NCBI GenBank assembly: GCA_035048485.1
Contig: CM068592.1
Span: 39,828,545-39,892,544 of the forward strand
Length of the DNA: 64,000 bases
Direction of reading: 5' to 3'
From: Pteria penguin
Lineage: Eukaryota; Mollusca; Bivalvia; Pterioida; Pteriidae
Shown here: positions 1 through 13,507 of the stretch, one piece after another
Layout: every line of letters starts with the position of its first letter
Position numbering within the stretch: position 1 is the first letter of the stretch
Made by a program: the position numbers and the translations under genes
Notes under the pieces: model-generated
The model's database searches: none
Told to the model about the DNA's origin: nothing
What the model saw: only the letters and a program-made list of their open reading frames with translations

Positions 1-3000
1 ACCATGGTGCAGTACTATCCTCCCCACTAAACATTGACCTCCACCACATAGGATTAGACACCCTGGTAATGTACTATCCTCCCCACTAAACATTGACCTC
101 CACCACATAGGATGAGACACCCTGGTGAGGTACTATCCTCCCCACTAAACATTGACCTCCACCACATAGGATGAGCCACTCTGGTGAGGTACTATCCTCC
201 CCACTAAACATTCACCTCCACCACATAGAATGAGCCACCCTGGTGAGGTATTATCCTCCCCACTAAACATTCACCTCCACCATATAGGATGAGCCACCCT
301 GGTGCAGTACTATCCTCCCCACTAAACATTGTCCTCCACCACATAGAATGAGCCACCCTGGTGCAGTACTATCCTCCCCACTAAACATTGACCTCCACCA
401 CATAGGATGAGCCACTCTGGTGCAGTACTATCCTCCCCACTAAACATTGACCTCCACCACATAGGATGAGCCACCCTGGTGCGGTACTATCCTCCCCACT
501 AAACATTCACCTCCACCGCATAGGATGAGCCACCCTGGTGCGGTACTATCTTCCCCACTAAACATTGACCTCCACCTCATAGGATGAGCCACCCTGGTGC
601 AGTACTATCCTCCCCACTAAACATTGACTTCCACCACATAGAATGAGCCACCCTGGTGCGGTACTATTATCCCCACTAAACATTGACCTCCACCACATAG
701 GATGAGCCACCCTCGTGCGGTACTATCCTCCCCACTAAATATTGACCTCCATCACATAGAATGAGCCACCCTGGTGAGGTATTATCCTCCCCACTAAACA
801 TTGACCTCCACCACATAGGATGAGCCACCCTGGTGCAATACTATCCTCCCCACTAAACATTGACCTCCACCACATAGAATGAGCCACCCTGGTGCAGTAC
901 TATCCTCCCCACGAAACATTGACCTCCACCACATAGGATGAGCCACCCTGGTGCGGTACTATCCTCCCCACTAAACATTGACCTCCACCGCATAGGATGA
1001 GCCACCCTGGTGCGGTACTATCTTCCCCACTAAACATTGACCTCCACCACATAGGATGAGCCACCCTGGTGCAGTACTATCCTCCCCACTAAACATTGAC
1101 TTCCACCACATAGAATGAGCCACCCTGGTGCGGTACTATCCTCCCCACTAAACATTGACCTCCACCACATAGGATGAGCCATCCTGGTGCAGTACTATCC
1201 TCCCCACTAAACATTGACCTCCACCACATAGAATGAGCCACCCTGGTGCAGTACTATCCTCCCCACTAAACATTGACCTCCACCACATAGGATGAGCCAC
1301 CCTGGTGCAGTACTATCCTCCCCACTAAACATTGACCTCCACCACATAGAATGAGCCACCCTGGTGCAGTACTATCCTCCCCACTAAACATTGACCTCCA
1401 CCACATAGGATGAGCCACGCTGGTGCAGTACTATCCTCCCCACTAAACATTGACCTCCACCACATAGGATGAGCCACCCTGGTGCAGTACTATCCTCCCC
1501 ACTAAACATTGACCTCCACCACATAGAATGAGCCACCATGGTGCAGTACTATCCTCCCCACTAAACATTGACCTCCACCACATAGGATTAGACACCCTGG
1601 TAATGTACTATCCTCCCCACTAAACATTGACCTCCACCACATAGGATGAGACACCCTGGTGAGGTACTATCCTCCCCACTAAACATTGACCTCCACCACA
1701 TAGGATGAGCCACTCTGGTGAGGTACTATCCTCCCCACTAAACATTCACCTCCACCACATAGAATGAGCCACCCTGGTGAGGTATTATCCTCCCCACTAA
1801 ACATTCACCTCCACCATATAGGATGAGCCACCCTGGTGCAGTACTATCCTCCCCACTAAACATTGTCCTCCACCACATAGAATGAGCCACCCTGGTGCGG
1901 TACTATCCTCCCCACTAAACATTGACCTTCACCACATAGGATGAGCCACGCTGGTGCAGTACTATCCTCCCCACTAAACATTGACCTCCACCACATAGGA
2001 TGAGCCACCCTGGTGCAGTACTATCCTCCCCACTAAACATTGACCTCCACCACATAGAATGAGCCACCATGGTGCAGTACTATCCTCCCCACTAAACATT
2101 GACCTCCACCACATAGGATTAGACACCCTGGTGAGGTACTATCCTCCCCACTAAACATTGACCTCCACCACATAGGATGAGACACCCTGGTGAGGTACTA
2201 TCCTCCCCACTAAACATTGACCTCCACCACATAGGATGAGCCACCCTGGTGCGGTACTATCCTCCCCACTAAACATTGACCTCCACCACATAGACTGAGC
2301 CACCCTGGTGCAATATTATCCTCCCCACTAAACACTGACCTCCACCACATAGGATGAGCCACCCTGGTGCAGTACTATCCTCCCCACTAAACATTGACCT
2401 CCACCACATAGGATGAGCCACCCTGGTGCGGTACTATCCTCCCCACTAAACATTGACCTCCACCGCATAGGATGAGCCACCCTGGTGCGGTACTATCTTC
2501 CCCACTAAACATTGACCTCCACCACATAGGATGAGCCACCCTGGTGCAGTACTATCCTCCCCACTAAACATTGACTTCCACCACATAGAATGAGCCACCC
2601 TGGTACGGTACTATCCTCCCCACTAAACATTGACCTCCACCACATAGGATGAGCCACCCTGGTGCGGTACTATCCTCCCCACTAAATATTGACCTACACC
2701 ACATAGAATGAGCCACCCTGGTGAGGTATTATCCTCCCCACTAAACATTGACCTCCACCACATAGGATGAGCCACCCTGGTGCAGTACTATCCTCCCCAC
2801 TAAACATTGACCTCCACCACATAGAATGAGCCACCCTGGTGCAGTACTATCCTCCCCACTAAACATTGACCTCCACCACATAGGATGAGCCACCCTGGTG
2901 CAGTACTATCCTCCCCACTAAACATTGACCTCCACCACATAGGATGAGCCACCCTGGTGAGGTACTGTCCCCCACACTAAACATTGACCTCCACCACATA

Positions 3001-6000
3001 GGATGAGCCACCCTGCTGCAGTACTATCCTCCCCACAAAACATTGACCTCCACCACATAGGATGAGCCACCCTGGTGCGGTACTATCCTCCCCACTAAAT
3101 ATTGACCTCCACCACATACAATGAGCCACCCTGGTGCGGTACTATCCTCCCCACTGAACATTGACCTCCACCACATAGAATGAGCCACCCTGGTGCAGTA
3201 CTATCCTCCCCACTAAACATTGACCTCCACCACATAGGATGAGCCACCCTGGTGCAGTACTATCCTCCCCACTATACATTGACCTCCATCACATAGAATG
3301 AGCCACCCTGGTGCGGTACTATCCTCCCCACTAAACATTGACCTCCACCACGTAGAATGAGCCACCCTGGTGCAGTACTATCCCCCCCCACTAAACATTG
3401 ACCTCCACCACATAGGATGAGCCACCCTGGTACAGTACTATCCTCCCCACTAAACATTGACCTCCACCACATAGGATGAGCCACCCTGGCGCGGTACTAT
3501 CCTCCCCACTAAACATTGACCTCCACCACATAGGATGAGCCACCCTGGTGCAGTACTATCCTCCCCACTAAACACTGACCTCCACCACATAGGATGAGCC
3601 ACCCTGGTGCAGTACTATCCTCCCCACTAAACATTGACCTCCACCACATAGGATGAGCCACCCTGGTACAGTACTATCCTCCCCACTAAACATTGACCTC
3701 CACCACATAGGATGAGCCACCCTGGTGCGGTACTATCCTCCCCACTAAACATTGACCTCCACCACATAGGATGAGCCACCCTGGTGCAGTACTATCCTCC
3801 CCACCAAACACTGACCTCCACCACATAGGATGAGCCACCCTGGTGCAGTACTATCCTCCCCACTAAACATTGACCTCCACCACATAGGATGAGCCACCCT
3901 GGTGCAGTACTATCCTCCCCACTAAACATTGACCTCCACCACATAGGATGAGATATCCTGGTGCAGTACTATCCTCCCCACTAAACATTGACCTCCACCA
4001 CATAGGATGAGCCACCCTGGTGCAGTACTATCCTCCCCACTAAACATTGACCTCCACCACATAGAATGAGCCACCCTGGTGCAGTTCTATCCTCCCCACT
4101 AAACATTGACCTCCACCACATAGAATGAGCCACCCTAGTGCGGTACTATCCTCCCCACTAAACATTGACCTCCACCACATAGAATGAGCCACCCTGGTGC
4201 AGTACTATCCTCCCCACTAAACATTGACCTCCACCACATAGAATGAGCCACCCTGGTGCAGTACTATCCTCCCCACTAAACACTGACCTCCACCACATAG
4301 AATGAGCCACCCTGGTGCAGTTCTATCCTCCCCACTAAACATTGACCTCCACCACATAGAATGAGCCACCCTAGTGCGGTACTATCCTCCCCACTAAACA
4401 TTGACCTCCACCACATAGAATGAGCCACCCTGGTGCAGTACTATCCTCCCCACTAAACATTGACCTCCACCACATAGAATGAGCCACCCTGGTGCAGTAC
4501 TATCCTCCCCACTAAACATTGACCTCCACCACATAGAATGAGCCACCCTGGTGAGGTACTATCCTCCCCACTAAACATTGACCTCCACCACATAGGATGA
4601 GCCACCCTGGTGCAGTACTATCCTCCCCACTAAACATTGACCTCCACCACATAGAATGAGCCACCCTGGTGCAGTACTATCCTCCCCACTAAACATTGAC
4701 CTCCACCACATAGGATTAGACACCCTGGTGCAGTACTATCCTCCCCACTAAACATTGACCTCCACCACATAGGATGAGCCACCCTGGTGCGGTACTATCC
4801 TCCCCACTAAACATTGACCTCCACCACATAGAATGAGCCACCCTGGTGCAGTACTATCCTCCCCACTAAACATTGACCTCCACCACATAGGATGAGCCAC
4901 CCTGGTGCGGTACTATCCTCCCCACTAAACATTGACCTCCACCACATAGGATGAGCCACCCTGGTGCAGTACTATCCTCCCCACTAAACATTGACCTCCA
5001 CCACATAGGATGAGCCACCCTGGTGCGGTACTATCCTCCCCACTAAACATTGACCTCCACCACATAGGATGAGCCACCCTGGTGCAGTACTATCCTCCCC
5101 ACTAAACATTGACCTCCACCACATAGGATGAGCCACCCTGGTGCAGTACTATCCTCCCCACTAAACATTGACCTCCACCACATAGGATGAGCCACCCTGG
5201 TGCAGTACTATCCTCCCCACTAAACATTGACCTCCACCACATAGGATGAGCCACCCTGGTGCAGTACTATCCTCCCCACTAAACATTGACCTCCACCACA
5301 TAGGATGAGCCACCCTGGTGCAGTACTATCCTCCCCACTAAACATTGACCTCCACCACATAGAATGAGCCACCCTAGTGCGGTACTATCCTCCCCACTAA
5401 ACATTGACCTCCACCACATAGAATGAGCACCCTGGTGCAGTACTATCCTCCCCACTAAACATTGACCTCCACCACATAGAATGAACCACCCTGGTGCAGT
5501 ACTATCCTCCCCACTAAACATTGACCTCCACCACATAGGATGAGCCATCCTGGTGCAGTACTATCCTCCCCACTAAACATTGACCTCCACCATATAGGAT
5601 GAGCCACCCTGGTGAGGTACTATCCTCCCCACTAAACATTGACCTCCACCACATGGGATGAGCCACCCTGGTGCAGTACTATCCTCCCCACTAAACATTG
5701 ACCTCCACCACATAGAATGAGCCACCCTGGTGCAGTACTATCCTCCCCACTAAACATTGACCTCCACCACATAGGATGAGCCACCCTGGTGCGGTACTAT
5801 CCTCCCCACTAAACATTGACCTCCACCACATAGAATGAGCCACCCTGGTGCAGTACTATCCTCCCCACTAAACATTGACCTCCACCACATAGAATGAGCC
5901 ACCCTAGTGCGGTACTATCCTCCCCACTAAACATTGACCTCCACCACATAGAATGAGCCACCCTGGTGCAGTACTATCCTCTCCACTAAACATTGACCTC

Positions 6001-8755
6001 CACCACATAGAATGAGCCACCCTGGTGCAGTACTATCCTCCCCACTAAACATTGACCTCCACCACAAACGATGAGCCACCCTGGTGCAGTACTATCCTTC
6101 CCACTAAACATTGACCTCCACCACATAGGATGAGCCACCCTGGTGAGGTACTATCCTCCCCACTAAACATTGACCTCCACCACATAGGATGAGCCACCCT
6201 GGTGCAGTACTATCCTCCCCACTAAACATTGACCTCCACCACATAGAATTAGCCACCCTGGTGCAGTTCTATCCTCCCCACTAAACATTGACCTCCACCA
6301 CATAGAATGAGCCACCCTAGTGCGGTACTATCCTCCCCACTAAACATTGACCTCCACCACATAGAATGAGCCACCCTGGTGCAGTACTATCCTCCCCACT
6401 AAACATTGACCTCCACCACATAGAATGAGCCACCCTGGTGCAGTACTATCCTCCCCACTAAACATTGACCTCCACCACATAGAATGAGCCACCCTGGTGA
6501 GGTACTATCCTCCCCACTAAACATTGATCTCCACCACATAGAATGAGCCACCCTGGTGCAGTACTATCCTCCCCACTAAACATTGACCTCCACCACATAG
6601 AATGAGCCACCCTGGTGCAGTACTATCCTCCCCACTAAACATTGACCTCCACCACATAGGATTAGACACCCTGGTGCAGTACTATCCTCCCCACTAAACA
6701 TTGACCTCCACCACATAGGATGAGCCACCCTGGTGCAGTACTATCCTCCCCACTAAACATTGACCTCCACCACATAGGATGAGCCATCCTGGTGCAGTAC
6801 TATCCTCCCCACTAAACATTGACCTCCACCACATAGGATGAGCCACCCTGGTGAGGTACTATCCTCCCCACTAAACATTGACCTCCACCACATGGGATGA
6901 GGCACCCTGGTGCAGTACTATCCTCCCCACTAAACATTGACCTCCACCACATAGAATGAGCCACCCTGGTGCAGTACTATCCTCCCCACTAAACATTGAC
7001 CTCCACCACATAGGATGAGCCACCCTGGTGCGGTACTATCCTCCCCACTAAACATTGACCTCCACCACATAGGATGAGCCACCCTGGTGCAGTACTATCC
7101 TCCCCACTAAACATTGACCTCCACCACATAGAATGAGCCACCCTAGTGCGGTACTATCCTCCCCACTAAACATTGACCTCCACCACATAGAATGAGCCAC
7201 CCTGGTGCAGTACTATCCTCTCCACTAAACATTGACCTCCACCACATAGAATGAGCCACCCTGGTGCAGTGCTATCCTCCCCACTAAACATTGACCTCCA
7301 CCACAAACGATGAGCCACCCTGGTGCAGTACTATCCTTCCCACTAAACATTGACCTCCACCACATAGGATGAGCCACCCTGGTGAGGTACTATCCTCCCC
7401 ACTAAACATTGACCTCCACCACATAGGATGAGCCACCCTGGTGCAGTACTATCCTCCCCACTAAACATTGACCTCCACCACATAGAATGAGCCACCCTGG
7501 TGCAGTACTATCCTCCCCACTAAACATTGACCTCCACCACATAGGATGAGCCACCCTGGTGCAGTACTATCCTCCCCACTAAACATTGACCTCCACCACA
7601 TAGGATGAGCCACCCTGGTGCGGTACTATCCTCCCCACTAAACATTGACCTCCACCACATAGAATGAGCCACCCTGGTGCAGTACTATCCTCCCCACTAA
7701 ACATTGACCTCCACCACATAGGATGAGCCACCCTGGTGCGGTACTATCCTCCCCACTAAACATTAACCTCCACCACATAGGATGAGCCACCCTGGTGCAG
7801 TACTATCCTCCCCACTAAACATTGACCTCCACCACATAGGATGAGCCACCCTGGTGCGGTACTATCCTCCCCACTAAACATTGACCTCCACCACATAGGA
7901 TGAGCCACCCTGGTGCAGTACTATCCTCCCCACTAAACATTGACCTCCACCACATAGGATGAGCCACCCTGGTGCAGTACTATCCTCCCCACTAAACATT
8001 GACCTCCACCACATCGGATGAGCCACCCTGGTGCAGTACTATCCTCCCCACTAAACATTGACCTCCACCACATAGGATGAGCCATCCTGGTGCAGTACTA
8101 TCGTCTCCACTAAACATTGACCTCCACCACATAGGATGAGCCACCCTGGTGCAGTACTATCCTCCCCACTAAACATCTCCCCACTAAACATTGACCTCCA
8201 CCACATAGAATGAGCCACCCTGGTGCAGTACTATCCTCCCCACTAAACATTGACCTCCACCACATAGAATGAGCCACCCTGGTGCAGTACTATCCTCCCC
8301 ACTAAACATTGACCTCCACCACAAACGATGAGCCACCCTGGTGCAGTACTATCCTCCCCACTAAACATTGACCTCCACCACATAGAATGAGCCACCCTGG
8401 TGAGGTACTATCCTCCCCACTAAACATTGACCTCCACCACATAGGATGAGCCACCCTGGTGCAGTACTATCCTCCCCACTAAACATTGACCTCCACCACA
8501 TAGGATGAGCCACCCTGGTGCAGTACTATCCTCCCCACTAAACATTGACCTCCACCACAAAAGGTGAACCACCCTGGTAAGGTACTACTCCCCACTAACA
8601 CTGACCTCCATCACATAATTAATGACAATAGTGAGGTATTATCCTCCCAACTAAACACTGACCTCCACCACAGAAGTAGAACCACCTTGGTGAGGTATTA
8701 TCCTTCCCACTAATACCTAACACCTTCCCCACCTCCACTGCAAAACGTTAGCCGC
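1..8755. repeat. 59-bp minisatellite array, about 147 units, truncated by window start
   Basis: A head-to-tail 59-bp unit with the core ACTATCCTCCCCACTAAACA runs from the first base. Units are over 90 percent alike up to about 8560, then decay through three or four diverged copies (8566-8755). Unit phase is nearly perfect; the only clear slip is a 17-base partial duplication near 8176. Because 59 is not a multiple of 3 the reading frame rotates from unit to unit, so the minus-strand open frames here (3272-3484, 5279-5548) are by-products. Diagnostic variants recur at exact multiples of 59, showing segmental duplication inside the array. Confidence 0.98.
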
Positions 8756-9509
8756 CATGATAGATTAACAACACAAATAAGTTGAAAATGCCATACACGT
8801 CACACGTGACTAGTACAAAGATTACAAAACCGGAAGTAAATGTGTTCATTTTATTTATGAAAATAAAACAATACATTTATTCACCACCAAATGAACTCTT
8901 CTATGTAGATATAGTAAATATATAGATTTGAATAATTTTGAGAACATCTATATTTCAAAGATCGATACTTTATGAGAACTCCGAGTATAGTTAAATGCGA
9001 ATTACACGGCTTTATTATCTTCAATTATTCGTTTTGTATATTTAAACTCATTTTAAGAGTCTATTTCGAAATAATGAATTTCGCATAAGTTTATTTTTAC
9101 AAATTCGAGAATATTGGAATGTCCGATATTTTTTGTTTTTAAAAGTTTTATATTTATGTATTTAGACAGATGCAAAATATACAAGTGGCTGATAGTACTC
9201 CTTCCGTCGCACAGTGGTTGACATTCAAGAGATGTGAGGTTCCATGTCTAAGGGGAATAAGCTTCCTCTGTCTGGGATGCCACATCAGTCATAAAAAACC
9301 ATACATAATACACATAGTTCAATACTGAATATGCAATATGAAAATACTTCAAACCTCTATTTACTCTATATAGTATCAAGAAAAAAGGTTTGACATTATG
9401 ACGGGGAGTGAAGGGTCTATAAGCTTACAAAAATTGGCAAAAAGATTCGTGATAACAGATGAAGTTAAAAATAAGTTAATATTCTACATTGTTGTGGCGG
9501 ATATCGAGT

Positions 9510-9629
9510 TTGGGGAGAAAACAAAAGGGAGTCGGGACAAATCTTTTACCAAATACTACCGTTATACTTGTAACACTTGTCATTGTTGCTCTTACTTTTT
9601 CATGCTTTTGTTGTAGATCTTTTTGCTAA
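9510..9629 (+). CDS. Possible terminal exon fragment with a membrane segment (weak)
   Basis: In the frame ending at TAA 9627-9629 the sequence reads ...GTNLLPNTTVILVTLVIVAL followed by TFSCFCCRSFC and stop: an N-glycosylation motif, a hydrophobic stretch of about 20 residues and a Cys-rich end. That is what the last exon of an upstream type I membrane protein could look like. No convincing acceptor is visible, the frame is closed by TAA near 9478, and a second frame is open over the same bases. It may be chance. I do not recognise a family. Confidence 0.15.
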   Translation: MGRKQKGVGTNLLPNTTVILVTLVIVALTFSCFCCRSFC

Positions 9630-9902
9630 AATTCGAGGGCTGCCACTATACTGTTGCCAGTTTACGTAGAGTGACACGTGATCATCTCTTGGGTATGACA
9701 CTCGCATCATCCCAGACCATTACCCCTTCGTGTGACACCACAACACGACTATATTATAGACTATTGCATACAGCCAACTGGTTCATTCAGTGAATTTAAG
9801 GCGTTTGTAAATCTTAATAAGAAATCATAGCATCCTTAATCGTAGAGACTGTATTGTGTAACAGAACGCAATACACAACAAACTCTGACGTCACTGTCGC
9901 CG

Positions 9903-9908
9903 TATAAG
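9903..9908 (+). promoter_or_regulatory. TATA-like box upstream of exon 1
   Basis: TATAAG lies about 110 bases before the ATG at 10019, in a slightly GC-richer stretch than its surroundings. Spacing would allow a short 5' untranslated region of about 80 bases. There is no independent support for a start site. Confidence 0.2.
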
Positions 9909-10018
9909 ATCCTCTAGCTGGTAGCATACTGCGTGGTCCGGGTTTGCATTTCATATTGGGTACGAAACTTGGAACAATTAAGTGGAATCAATGATATCGT
10001 CTAATCTTTTGAAGCAGC

Positions 10019-10177
10019 ATGAGAGGATTTAGTATTTTATATTGTATTTATTTGACTTTGATGGTTGTGAATAGCATTAATTGTGAAAACATAAGCTGTG
10101 ATAAAAGCGGAGGTGATGACTGCAATTCACGAATACGGCGGAGTGCAGTGCCGGACAATCAGCACTATGAATTTAGG
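10019..10177 (+). CDS. Exon 1: signal peptide and pro-region
   Basis: The ATG has A at -3. The first 22 residues form a signal peptide (hydrophobic core ILYCIYLTLMVV, small residues before a cleavage site near NSINC). A short acidic, Cys-containing segment follows, then RIRR at residues 38-41 followed by SAV, a good furin consensus. Hence the mature chain may begin at S42. The exon ends after the Arg codon with donor GTAAAA in phase 0. Reading on past the donor reaches a stop within about 30 codons, so splicing is required. This start was chosen because it gives the only secretion signal upstream of the CAP exons. Confidence in the exon is moderate to high; expression evidence would settle it. 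Confidence 0.75.
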
Positions 10178-10873
10178 GTAAAATATATATATTCTGTATC
10201 CATACCACTGAGAATAAAGCGACCATCTGTTTACTCATCATTTAATACTGAAGTTACCTCACTTTCGTAAAATAATGAACTTTCCTTGAGTTTAAGCCTT
10301 TTTTCAGATTTTACCCATCTTTACAACTGGTATAATATATTTTGGTATTTTTTTTTTCAGAAAAAATGTTTGACAGTTTCAAAAAAGATTTCGTTCAAAT
10401 AATAGCGCGCAATTTTTATCCTATATTTGCTTATTGGTATCATTGCAGAAAGACAGTATCATCAACAAATCAATCTCATTTGATGATTTTTTTATATCTT
10501 CCTGGCAATTTTCATTATGTCCGAAACATTCTATAGTATGAAATCGGCAAATTAGCTAAATGGCAGTCGGCAAAAATGGCAAAATTAACAACAATAAAAC
10601 AACCGATAAATAGGTATACGGTCATATGATCAGAACCAAACTCCTAGGTACCAAGATAAACTGACACATCGTTATAAACTTTTATCCTAAGGATGACGGG
10701 TAGAACACAATCAGATCACTTGGTCCATTGCCGTCGCATACTTGAAAATAAGATTTGGAAGTAAGTAGCAGACATTTTCTGGCACTTTTTTTAATCACAT
10801 GACCACAAAATTCGGATGCTTAGATCATTACATGTGGCGAAATTAAAATTTACTTTTTTCAATGCTTCAAAAG

Positions 10874-11044
10874 GCAAAACAGCATATGATGAATATTCAG
10901 ATCAATTTAATGAACAACGTCAATCAGCACTCAGTTAATAGGTCTTCTTCTGCCAAATTGTTCATATCTAGCAATACCACTATGCGTCCTCCTGAGTCTT
11001 ATTTTCAAGTGAGCAACGGAAATGGACGAGGTGCTTCTATTGAA
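10874..11044 (+). CDS. Exon 2: low-complexity linker (probable)
   Basis: A 57-codon open segment flanked by a pyrimidine-rich acceptor region ending CAAAAG and by the donor GTAAAA, phase 0 at both ends. It is rich in Asn, Ser, Gln and Met and shows no domain. An alternative in-frame acceptor nine bases later (after AAACAG, exon from 10883) is possible. Because exons 1 and 3 are also phase 0, skipping this exon keeps the frame, so it could be a cassette exon or not an exon at all. It has no paralogue elsewhere in the window. Confidence 0.45.
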
Positions 11045-11400
11045 GTAAAATATTTATACAAATCCGAATCCTGAATGTCCCAATAAAGCGATTTGTTTTT
11101 GCTAGCTATTGCATATCTTTCATACAGTTATAGATTGTATTGTTTTGGTTCATGGCAAAACCAGGATATACCACTTCATCAAACAATATCGAGCACTCTC
11201 TCTAAACCATTAAACGAGTCGAATACGTACGATTATTCAGGCGAATAGGAAAATAACATAATGTGCTGTCTGACCATGTTGTAGCAAGTCTCTTGACAAA
11301 AAGAAACTTAAAGATACTTTGTATTCGGTACTTGCTTAATCCTTGAGTGATCTGTGTCGCCGATTAATTCTGTTATGTCTACCAATTCAAAGAAAAACTA

Positions 11401-11466
11401 TTGCTACCTCTGCATATTTTCTACCTCTGTATACTTTCAACCTCTGCATACTTCCTACCTCTACTA
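11401..11466. repeat. Short 17-bp repeat, about 4 copies
   Basis: Four imperfect copies of a unit around CTACCTCTGCATA lie just before the 51-bp array in intron 2. Confidence 0.7.
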
Positions 11467-11476
11467 GTACTCTGGA

Positions 11477-13375
11477 ATGTACATTCAACTGTTGTACACT
11501 GTTCATACCAATATTTGTTATCGCTGTTGTGTGTACACCTTACTGGTGGACACTGTTACATATACGTGCTGCCGCTGTTGTGAGTACATGTTACTGGTGG
11601 ACACCGTTATATATACGTGCTACCACTGTTGTGTACATGTTACTGGTGAACACTGTTACCTATACGTGCTATTGCTGTTGTGTGTAAATGTTACTGGTGA
11701 ACACTTTAACCTATACGTGCTATCGTTGTTGTGTGTACGTGTTACTGGTGAACATTGTTCATACCTATACGTGCTATCTCTGTTGTGTTTACATGTTACT
11801 GGTGAACAGTGTTACTGTAAGTTCTATCGCTGTTGTGTGTACATGTTACTGGTGAACACTGTTACATATACGTGCTATCGTTGTTGTGTGTACATGTTAC
11901 TGGTGAACACTGTTACCTTTACGTGTTATCCCTGTTGTGTTTCCATTTTACTGGAGAACAGTGTTACTTATAAGTTCTATCGCTGTTGTGTGTACATGTT
12001 ATTGGTGAACACTGTTGTCTACATGTTCTATCGTTGTTGTGTCTACATGTTACTGGTGAACACTGTTCATACCTATACGTGCTATCGCTGTTGTGTGTAC
12101 ATGTTACTGGTGAACACTGTTACCTATACTTGCTACCGCTGTTGTGTTTACATGTTACTGGTGAACGCCGTTACCTATACGTTCTATTGCTGTTGTGTAT
12201 ACATGTTACTGGTGAGCACTGTTACCTATACGTGCTATGGCTGTTGTGTGTACATGTTACTGGTGAACACTGCTACCTATATGTGCTATCGCTGTTGTGT
12301 GGACATGTTACTGGTGAACAATGTTACCTATACGTGCTATCGCTTTTGTGTGTAAATGTTACTGGTGAACACTGTTACCTATACGTGTTATCCCTGTTGT
12401 GTTTACATGTTACTGGTGAACGCCGTCACCTATACGTTCTATCGCTGTTGTATGTACATGTTACTGGTGAACAATGTTGCTTATACGTGCTATCGCTGTA
12501 GTGTGTACATGTTACTGGTGAACACTTTTACCTATATGTGCTATCGCCGTTGTGTGTACATGTTACTGGTGAACACTCTTACCTATACGTGCTATCCCTG
12601 TTGTGTGCACATGTTACTGGTGAACACTGTTACACACACGTGCTATCGATGTTTTATGTGCATGTTATTGGTGAACACTGTTACTTATATGTTCTATCGC
12701 TGTTGTGTCTACATGTTACTGGTGAACATTGTTACCTATACGTGCTATCGTTGTTTTGTGCACATGTTACTGGTGAACACTGTTCATACCTATACGAGCT
12801 ATCGCTCTTGTGTGTACATGTTACTTGTGAACACTGTTACATATACGTGCTATCGCTGTTGTATGTACATGTTACTGGTGAACAGTTTTACCTATATGTG
12901 CTATCGCTGTTGTGTGTACATGTTACTGGTGAACACTGTTACCTATACGTGCTATCGCTGTTGTGTCTACATGTTACTGGTGAACACTGTTGCCTATACG
13001 TGCTATCGCTGTTGTGTGTACATGTTACTGGTGAACACTGTTACCTATACATGCTATCGCTGTTGTGTGTACATGTTACTGGTGAACACTGTTACCTATA
13101 CGTGCTATCGCTGTTGTGTGTACATGTTACTGGTGAACACTGTTACTTATAAGTACGATCGCTGTTGTGTGTACATGTTACTGGTGAACACTGTTGCCTA
13201 TAAGTACGATCGCTGTTGTGTGTACATGTTACTGGTGAACACTGTTGCCTATAAGTACGATCGCTGTTGTATGTACATGTTACTGGTGAACACTGTTGCC
13301 TATAAGTACGATCGCTGTTGTCTGTACATGTTACTGGTGAACACTGTTGCCTATAAGTACGATCGCTGTTGTGTG
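11477..13375. repeat. 51-bp minisatellite, about 37 units, intron 2
   Basis: The unit contains TACATGTTACTGGTGAACAC. As 51 is 17 codons, all copies stay in one frame and long open frames arise (292 and 479 codons, with 17-residue periods such as CCVYMLLVNTVTYTCYR). The last six units switch to a sub-variant with AAGTACGATCGC. The array stops about 130 bases before exon 3 and happens to be in the same frame as exon 3. I regard it as intronic: the repeats are hydrophobic and Cys-rich, unlike any known module here, and an acceptor separates them from the CAP exon. Confidence 0.95.
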
Positions 13376-13402
13376 CTTCTGGAGACTAAAGATATAGAGA
13401 GG

Positions 13403-13507
13403 CACTTGTTTTACCTTCATGTTTTACCTTCATGTTTTACCTTCTTGTTTTTACCTACATGTTTTACCTTCATGTTTACCTTCATGTTTTACCTTCATGT
13501 TTTACAG
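13403..13507. repeat. 13-bp pyrimidine-rich repeat forming the exon 3 acceptor tract
   Basis: About eight copies of TTTTACCTTCATG run directly into the acceptor TTTTACAG of exon 3. The repeat provides the polypyrimidine tract, and the acceptor looks like one more copy in which CCT became AG. Confidence 0.85.

Larger units (their letters stand above)
8756..10018. other. Upstream flank, mostly unassigned AT-rich DNA
   Basis: This is AT-rich single-copy-looking sequence between the 59-bp array and the first coding exon. Around 9203-9295 there is a stretch faintly resembling a tRNA-like SINE head (GGTTCCATGTC), too diverged to call. A possible membrane-spanning frame near 9540-9629 and a TATA-like site at 9903 are listed separately. 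I see nothing else. Confidence 0.6.
10178..13507 (+). other. Introns 1 and 2
   Basis: Introns flanking exon 2. Intron 1 contains a strong pyrimidine tract and CAG at 10358-10360, but a phase-0 reading from there stops after 13 codons. Intron 2 (11045-13507) is dominated by the 51-bp and 13-bp arrays. The remainder (11050-11395) shows nothing recognisable. Confidence 0.5.

Noticed and set aside
3272..5548. Minus-strand ORFs with MWWRSMFSGE repeats
   Set aside because: Products of the 59-bp array, which shifts frame every unit; no codon bias or start context.
10361..10536. Exon after a strong pyrimidine tract and CAG at 10358-10360
   Set aside because: In the phase set by exon 1 it stops after 13 codons, and the longer open frame needs a different phase. 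A short alternative terminal exon cannot be excluded.
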